DNA from: 0-14-3-00-41-53 sp041500225
GTDB taxonomy: Bacteria; Nitrospirota; Thermodesulfovibrionia; Thermodesulfovibrionales; SM23-35
Direction: 5' to 3'
NCBI GenBank assembly: GCA_041500225.1
Contig: JBGQLV010000002.1
Coordinates: 1 to 64,000 of the forward strand
DNA: 64,000 nt
Part shown: positions 59,390-64,000 of the stretch, one piece after another
How the letters are laid out: each line of letters opens with the position of its first letter
Numbering within the stretch: position 1 is the first letter of the stretch
Notes under the pieces: model-generated
What the model saw: the letters and a program-made list of their open reading frames with translations, nothing else
Told to the model about the DNA's origin: nothing
Database searches by the model: none
Translations under genes and position numbers: made by a program

Positions 59390-59518
59390 TTGAGTTACAA
59401 GTCAACGGCCTGACACTTTTCTGCTACTCCAGGATTATTATAAGGCGGATAAGCTAAAATAACATATGAAGAACACCTAAGAGGTGAAATCAATACTCCA
59501 AAAGAGGTAAAGCCTGTC

Positions 59519-60460
59519 ATGGACGAATCCAAATTTGAACAATGTAAAATCGAAATGGAAAAAACAAAAAAGTTCCGTGAAGAAATACCGGGCATTGTTG
59601 AAAATCTTGTGCTCTCGTGTAACACTGAGGATTGTTTCGATCATGTAGATCTGGAACCCCTGCCCTCCAAAGAAGCAGTCATAGATATTATTTATATGGC
59701 ATGCCGCATTCTCTACCCGGGTTACTTTACCCGCACACGTATCGACAAAGTGAACCTGATTTATTACTTTGGACAGGAAGTTACAGCGTTTTTTGAAGCG
59801 CTGTCCGAACAGATAACCCTCGCAATACGACATGAATGCCGTCGTCATAATATGGCCTGTGTAAACTGCGAAGAACGGGGTCAGGAAATCGCAATTAATT
59901 TTACGAATGAGTTTCCGCGTTTGAGGACTCTTCTCGCTAAGGATATTCGTGCCGCCTATGAAGGTGACCCGGCAGCGAAGAGTTATGACGAGATCATATT
60001 CAGTTATCCCGGCCTTTTTGCCATTACCGTTTACCGGATAGCACATCAGCTTCACGAACAAGGCGTATCATTAATTCCCCGGATCATGTCAGAATATGCA
60101 CACAGCTTGACCGGGATTGATATCCATCCCGGTGCTCATATCGGGAAGAGTTTTTTCATCGATCATGGAACCGGTGTGGTTATAGGTGAGACGACGCAGA
60201 TTGGTAAACGCGTGAGGATCTATCAGGGAGTTACGCTTGGAGCCCTGTCTCTTCCAAAAGATGCAGTGGAACAGCTCAGAAACGAAAAGCGCCATCCGAC
60301 AATTGAAGATGACGTGGTAATCTATTCAGGGGTTACCATACTCGGTGGGGAAACCATTATAGGTGCCCGTTCAGTAATCGGAGGAAACGTATGGATTACA
60401 ACTTCAGTACCGCCTGATACAAAAGTGTTCATGAAAAAACCTGAACTGGTTTTTAAATAA
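59519..60460 (+). CDS. cysE: Serine O-acetyltransferase (EpsC type)
   Basis: The 313-residue protein has a helical N-terminal half and a left-handed beta-helix with hexapeptide repeats: GIDIHPGAHIGKSFFIDHGT, then VVIGETTQIGKRVRIYQGVT and LGGETIIGARSVIGGNVWIT. His in IDHGTGVVIGE is catalytic. The long N-terminus marks the EpsC branch. It acetylates serine for cysteine synthesis. cysK follows 6 bp later. AAAGAGGTAAAG is the ribosome-binding site. Confidence 0.94.
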   Translation: MDESKFEQCKIEMEKTKKFREEIPGIVENLVLSCNTEDCFDHVDLEPLPSKEAVIDIIYMACRILYPGYFTRTRIDKVNLIYYFGQEVTAFFEALSEQITLAIRHECRRHNMACVNCEERGQEIAINFTNEFPRLRTLLAKDIRAAYEGDPAAKSYDEIIFSYPGLFAITVYRIAHQLHEQGVSLIPRIMSEYAHSLTGIDIHPGAHIGKSFFIDHGTGVVIGETTQIGKRVRIYQGVTLGALSLPKDAVEQLRNEKRHPTIEDDVVIYSGVTILGGETIIGARSVIGGNVWITTSVPPDTKVFMKKPELVFK

Positions 60461-60466
60461 AACATT

Positions 60467-61399
60467 ATGTCACAGATTTACCATGATATTACCCAAACAA
60501 TAGGTGCTACGCCTTTAGTAAGGCTGAACTGGATTACAGAAGGGCTTCATGCGACAATCCTGGCTAAACTTGAATTCAAGAATCCTTTGGGAAGCGTGAA
60601 AGACCGTATCGGTCTTGCCATGATAAAGGCAGCAGAAGAGCAGGGCCTTATTAAAAACGATACGCTTATCGTAGAACCAACGAGCGGGAATACAGGGATT
60701 GCCCTTGCTTTTGTGTGTGCGACCAGAAAATACCGCCTGATTTTGACCATGCCCGAGACAATGAGTATCGAAAGGAGAAAACTCCTCAAGCACCTTGGCG
60801 CAGAGATAGTTCTTACACCGGGAAGTGAAGGTATGAAAGGGGCTATCAATAAGGCCGGGGAAATACTATCTCAGAACCCGCATGCCTTTATGCCCGATCA
60901 ATTCAGCAATCCGGCAAATCCCGAAATTCACCGCAGGACAACTGCAGAAGAGATCTGGCGGGACACCGATGGAGGTGTTGATATCTTCATTTCCGGGGTA
61001 GGAACAGGCGGCACTATCACAGGAGTTGCAGAAGCAATAAAAGAGCGGACCCCATCCTTTAAGGCAGTTGCGGTTGAACCTGCTGACTCACCTGTACTGT
61101 CCGGTGGTAAACCTGGACCTCATAAGATTCAGGGTATCGGAGCAGGCTTCATTCCTAAAGTGCTGAATACCAAAATCATTGATGAGATTATCACGGTAAC
61201 GAACGATCAGGCCTTTGAAACAGCCAGGGCTGTAGCTAAAATTGAAGGAATCTTGTGCGGCATTTCTTCCGGTGCAGCTGTTTGGGCTGCTCTTCAAATA
61301 GCCATGCGTCCTGAAAACAAAGGGAAGCAGATCGTGGTTATATTGCCGAGTACCGGCGAGCGCTATTTGAGTACAGATTTGTTCAAAGATTCATTATAG
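60467..61399 (+). CDS. cysK: Cysteine synthase (O-acetylserine sulfhydrylase)
   Basis: The 310-residue PLP enzyme has the Lys in FKNPLGSVKDRIGLAMI (usually NP-x-x-SVKDR), PTSGNTGIALAFVCATR, GVGTGGTITGVAEAIKE and CGISSGAAVWAAL. It makes cysteine from O-acetylserine and sulfide, and binds CysE. It is co-directional with cysE in a two-gene operon. Confidence 0.96.
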   Translation: MSQIYHDITQTIGATPLVRLNWITEGLHATILAKLEFKNPLGSVKDRIGLAMIKAAEEQGLIKNDTLIVEPTSGNTGIALAFVCATRKYRLILTMPETMSIERRKLLKHLGAEIVLTPGSEGMKGAINKAGEILSQNPHAFMPDQFSNPANPEIHRRTTAEEIWRDTDGGVDIFISGVGTGGTITGVAEAIKERTPSFKAVAVEPADSPVLSGGKPGPHKIQGIGAGFIPKVLNTKIIDEIITVTNDQAFETARAVAKIEGILCGISSGAAVWAALQIAMRPENKGKQIVVILPSTGERYLSTDLFKDSL

Positions 61400-61447
61400 A
61401 TTCATACTGCCTAATAGAAATACCTCAACGTTAACCCACCGTTCAAA

Positions 61448-61684
61448 TCAAGGCCTAACACTATTCTCCTGATTTCCTTTAATAATAATTTTATGCCCCT
61501 CAAATTCAACAAGTTGCCCTTTGCGTACTTTATAGCGCTTACGTAATTCCACATTACCATTAACCCTGACACGACCGTCAGCGATCACAGTTTTTGCTAT
61601 ACCTCCGCTATCGCATAGCCCCATGACTTTCAAAGGGTTATTTAATTCGATAAATTCATTGTTTCCCAAATTAAACTCTTTCAT
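61448..61684 (-). CDS. S4-domain RNA-binding protein (YbcJ-like)
   Basis: The 78-residue protein is an S4 domain: IELNNPLKVMGLCDSGGIAK followed by TVIADGRVRVNGNVELRKRY and KVRKGQLVEFEGHKI. It binds structured RNA and is of the YbcJ/RlbA type. It is convergent with cysK, 48 bp away, and stands alone. Confidence 0.9.
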   Translation of the reverse strand: MKEFNLGNNEFIELNNPLKVMGLCDSGGIAKTVIADGRVRVNGNVELRKRYKVRKGQLVEFEGHKIIIKGNQENSVRP

Positions 61685-61977
61685 CGATTATCCCTGCAAT
61701 ATTATTCGGCACACCTCTCGTTACTTTTTTAAACTAACGATTACCACTTGTGCCTGGCACAATTATATCATGGTTGATAGATGCGGAAGAAAGTGAGTGA
61801 AAAAGTGTTTGCTCGCCGTCGAGGTACCATTTTACTTGTTTCACCTGCTAATAGAGAGTTACGGCACATGACGAAATATGATAATTTTCATTTGAACTAT
61901 TGTGTTTCCATGAGCACTAAGTAGCATTGTAAGGAAGTAACTAAATATTGTGACCTGAACCTACAGCAGCCAACTAT
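61685..61977. other. Gene-poor region between S4 gene and REP-like repeat
   Basis: No credible gene is seen on either strand. The transition marks the change from the conserved cysE-cysK-S4 block to the mobile and CRISPR-Cas region on the right. Confidence 0.5.
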
Positions 61978-62026
61978 TTGCAATAAACAAGTCTGACCCC
62001 CTTCCTCCCCTGACCCCCTTCCTCCC
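61978..62026 (-). repeat. REP-like core plus 17-bp tandem repeat (inverse copy of 2563-2620)
   Basis: TTGCAATAAACAAGTCTG (61978-61995) is the exact reverse complement of the core at 2603-2620. The adjoining CTGACCCCCTTCCTCCC is duplicated (61993-62009, 62010-62026). Both copies in the window thus have a core next to a G/C-run tandem duplication. Confidence 0.7.
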
Positions 62027-62072
62027 CTTCTCAAATATTTTACTGTTAGCAATTTTACATTTGTATTTTCCC

Positions 62073-62101
62073 TTGACAAAGGGGGATATCGCGTGAATAA
62101 T
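62073..62101 (+). promoter_or_regulatory. Promoter of the cas region
   Basis: TTGACA (62073-62078) and AATAAT (62096-62101) are separated by 17 bp. Transcription would start near 62108, leaving about 11 nt before the cas6 fragment's ATG. It may now drive the downstream cas3. Confidence 0.5.
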
Positions 62102-62118
62102 CTATCTTGTGTGAACGT

Positions 62119-62268
62119 ATGAAAACACATCCTGTCACATTAGGTGTTTTTCAATTTACCATAAACCCCCTCGAACCTCTTATTCTACCCCCATATAAAG
62201 GCGCTACCCTGCGAGGCGGGTTCGGATATGCCTTTAATTGTGTTGTCTGTGCGATCAAGGACAAATAA
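62119..62268 (+). pseudogene. cas6: cas6 5' fragment
   Basis: A 49-codon frame from ATG 62119 to TAA 62266-62268 reads FQFTINPLEPLILPPYKGAT and LRGGFGYAFNCVVCAIK. This is the N-terminal signature of the Cas6/RAMP precrRNA endoribonuclease family (LP-x-YKGSTLRGAFG-x-A). A full protein is about 250 residues, so four fifths are missing. The 200 bp after the stop give no clear Cas6 continuation in any frame. Confidence 0.7.
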
Positions 62269-62489
62269 TATCCCCTACTAATTTTGGTAGGTTATTTTAC
62301 AGATACCGGCAGGATAGACTTTGGCAACTTGTGAAATCCGTGTACATATCTCACTTAAACCTAAAAATCGTCACCCCGGGGATTTTTAAAAGTATTTCAG
62401 AGAATACGTCGAATAATTCCTGTTGAGAGATACAGAGATTTGGTCAGATTGGTTGCTAAGGGAGCAGCCTAAGATTTAAAGGGGATGAA

Positions 62490-62772
62490 TTGCAAAAGTT
62501 TTATGCCCATAGCATTGACGGAAGGCCGGTTGATGACTGGCACCGGCTTGTCGAAGACTCGTAGAGAGGAGCACGAGGGGACTGTCCCAGATTTACGGAC
62601 GGAGCGAAGCGGAGTCGTAGAATCGGGACTGTCCCCGGCCAAGAGGGACGTGGCAAATTTCGCGGTAGAATTCGGTTGCGGGGAGTGGGGACGAATAGCG
62701 GGGCTGTGGCATGATTTGGGGAAGGGAGATAAATGGATTTTTATGCTGATGGAAACAAGAGTCAGAAGCTGA
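62490..62772 (+). pseudogene. cas3: Broken cas3 HD-domain start, interrupted by a repeat
   Basis: From TTG 62490 the frame reads QKFYAHSIDGRPVDDWHRLV and ends at TAG 62562-62564. A second piece in another frame, after the palindromic repeat at 62577-62636, reads VANFAVEFGCGEWGRIAGLW then HDLGKGDKW and ends at 62772. Together they are the first 60 residues of a Cas3 HD nuclease (AHS ... HDLGK). The repeat insertion caused the frameshift. The 3' end overlaps the start of the intact cas3, so this is a second, eroded copy of the gene's beginning. Confidence 0.7.
62577..62636. repeat. 60-bp REP-like palindrome inside the cas3 fragment
   Basis: The element runs from GGGGACTGTCCC (62577-62588) to GGGACTGTCCCC (62625-62636) and folds along nearly its whole length (AGATTTACG/CGTAGAATC, GGACGGAG/CGGAGTCG). 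The GGGGAC[T/A]GTCCC ends are common in REP-type sequences beside IS200-like transposases. Confidence 0.7.
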
Positions 62773-64000
62773 TAACGCATATTGATGGCGTTAGGAATAA
62801 TGCATCTTTATTTTCCAAAGCTTTTGGGTGTGAAGCTTGGGGCGCATTATTAGGTGACTGGCATGACTTGGGAAAGTTCATGGAGGCGTTCCAGAGATAT
62901 ATGCTTGAAGATGAACAGCGTATTGAGCATGCCGTTGTGGGAGGGCGGTACGCAACAGATCAATTTGATGACCCTCTTCGTAAATTGGCCTTACAGCTTA
63001 CAATTACTTGTCACCATACCGGATTGCAAAATAGCGAAGCTCTCAGAGAACGATTAGTTAATGCGGCACAATTGGTACGCGATGCTATCAAAAATGCGCC
63101 GAATGATTTGTTGGATAGAAAACTTCCTGAGTGGCCTGAGTGGCTGATTCCTCCAGATGTTACCGCTGAAGAAAAGAAAATAAATGAGTGGAAGAGAAGC
63201 TTGGAATTTTGGATACGAATGCTTCATTCCTGTCTGGTTGATGCTGATTGGCTTGATGCTGAAAAACGGGACTCAGATGCACTGAAAAGACCCGATTTTC
63301 CTTTGATTGATGAACTTAGAGATGAACTGGATGGATATATTGATGTAAAAGTTTCTGATGCGAAAAAAAATAATTGGACACCAGTCAATGCTCAAAGAAA
63401 AAATGTGTTGGATGCTTGTAGAGAGTCTGCAATAACCCAAACAGGATATTTTTCATTAACGGTTCCAACAGGTGGCGGGAAAACACTTTCCGGGATGTCC
63501 TTTGCTTTAAATCATGCTGTAGAAAATAAAATGAAACGTGTGATTGTTGTTATCCCGTACACAAGCATTATCGAACAAAATGCATCCGTTTACGCAGAGG
63601 TTTTTGGGCGCGAAAACGTAATTGAGCATCACTCAAATATTGAACCTGAAAAGGATACAGAAAGAAACCGTCTGGCATCAGAAAATTGGGATGCGCCTAT
63701 CATTGTCACAACGAATGTTCAATTTTTCGAATCGTTGTACGCAAACAAAAATACCAGACTTCGGAAACTTCATAACATTTCCAGAAGTGTCATTATTTTA
63801 GACGAAGTGCAATCACTGCCTCCGGGGTTGTTGTATCCGATATTGGATGCAATACAGGAATTACGAGAACATTACGGTTGTTCAGTCGTTCTTTCTACAG
63901 CAACTCAGCCAGCCTTAAAAAAGCGCAAATCATTTATGTGCGGATTGGATACGGTGAGAGAAATTATTCCGGCCGCAATGAAGCTGTCGCAAAATTTAGC
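62733..64000 (+). CDS. cas3: CRISPR-associated Cas3 HD-helicase, 3' end outside window
   Basis: The frame runs 422 codons to the right edge without a stop. The N-terminal HD nuclease shows THIDG, GDWHDLGKF and TCHHTG. The SF2 helicase begins with Walker A LTVPTGGGKTLSGMS, then VVIPYTSIIEQNA, VTTNVQFFESLYANK and the box II IILDEVQSLPPG, then LSTATQPAL. Cas3 unwinds and degrades target DNA recruited by Cascade. The sequence is closest in style to type I-C Cas3 (TSIIEQNA ... EHHSNI). The ATG has GGGAG upstream. Other cas genes presumably follow beyond the window. Confidence 0.93.
   Translation, partial: MDFYADGNKSQKLITHIDGVRNNASLFSKAFGCEAWGALLGDWHDLGKFMEAFQRYMLEDEQRIEHAVVGGRYATDQFDDPLRKLALQLTITCHHTGLQNSEALRERLVNAAQLVRDAIKNAPNDLLDRKLPEWPEWLIPPDVTAEEKKINEWKRSLEFWIRMLHSCLVDADWLDAEKRDSDALKRPDFPLIDELRDELDGYIDVKVSDAKKNNWTPVNAQRKNVLDACRESAITQTGYFSLTVPTGGGKTLSGMSFALNHAVENKMKRVIVVIPYTSIIEQNASVYAEVFGRENVIEHHSNIEPEKDTERNRLASENWDAPIIVTTNVQFFESLYANKNTRLRKLHNISRSVIILDEVQSLPPGLLYPILDAIQELREHYGCSVVLSTATQPALKKRKSFMCGLDTVREIIPAAMKLSQNL

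Noticed and set aside
62238..62426. 62-codon frame after the cas6 fragment
   Set aside because: It overlaps the cas6 fragment, has no ribosome-binding site and matches no Cas family I know.
1..64000. CRISPR array, tRNA or rRNA genes anywhere in the window
   Set aside because: I looked for regularly spaced repeats and for tRNA T-arm patterns (GGTTCGAATCC type) and saw none; a tRNA scan would be decisive.

Overview
The window is about 64 kb of moderately AT-rich chromosome from a Gram-negative anaerobe or facultative anaerobe. It carries a selenocysteine formate dehydrogenase, formate-tetrahydrofolate ligase, a cytosolic-type [NiFe] hydrogenase, a flavodiiron protein, an octaheme cytochrome c and GH57/GH13 glycogen enzymes. 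This mix suggests a Nitrospirota (Thermodesulfovibrionia-like) or deltaproteobacterial lineage. That is inference from gene content; no rRNA gene or other phylogenetic marker was used and I saw no tRNA.

Layout. 1-3.7 kb is an accessory patch: a partial sigma-region-4 protein, a small operon with a Trypco2-domain protein, transposase remnants, and a DUF4145 gene that looks like a single integron-type cassette. 3.8-7.8 kb holds cell-wall enzymes, a GIY-YIG nuclease inside perfect 27-bp inverted repeats, and small regulatory genes. 7.9-14.2 kb carries an M3 peptidase and a reductive-stress/N-oxide block (flavodiiron protein, ferritin-like protein, HAO-like octaheme cytochrome, cysteine hydrolase). 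14.3-19.3 kb is housekeeping (coaD, rsmD, ECF sigma/anti-sigma pair, purN, a SurA-like PPIase). 19.6-27.1 kb is a formate module: NuoE/NuoF-like subunits, selenoprotein FdhA, a cNMP-binding protein and Fhs, which together could turn CO2 or formate into 10-formyl-THF. 28.4-34.1 kb is a [NiFe] hydrogenase pair with two sensor kinases, probably an H2-sensing unit. 34.5-37.4 kb encodes NfeD, a slipin and a TVP38-type membrane protein.

37.5-45.7 kb is the most unusual locus: a PilZ-methyltransferase fusion, a ketosynthase lacking both catalytic histidines, FabZ, an intact ketosynthase, an acyl carrier protein, a CrtI-like oxidoreductase and a six-TM hybrid histidine kinase, all on one strand and tightly packed. 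It could make, modify and perhaps sense a specialised acyl chain. 45.7-48.4 kb is the conserved fabH-plsX-rpmF-yceD block on the other strand. 48.6-61.4 kb contains gcvH, lpdA, an unrecognised gene, eno, ftsB-like, GH57, dtd, glgB, a MidA-type methyltransferase, cysE and cysK. From 62.1 kb to the right edge lies an eroded CRISPR-Cas locus: a cas6 stub, a broken cas3 start, and an intact cas3 (I-C-like) that runs off the window. No CRISPR array is visible.

A second theme is the density of short palindromic and inverted-repeat elements, several of which supply stop codons, ribosome-binding sites or in-frame linkers to genes (coaD, fdhA, the hydrogenase operon, the DUF882 gene, the GIY-YIG gene). 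The best-defined family has GTCATT...AATGAC ends; one copy carries the GIY-YIG gene and others are short empty versions.
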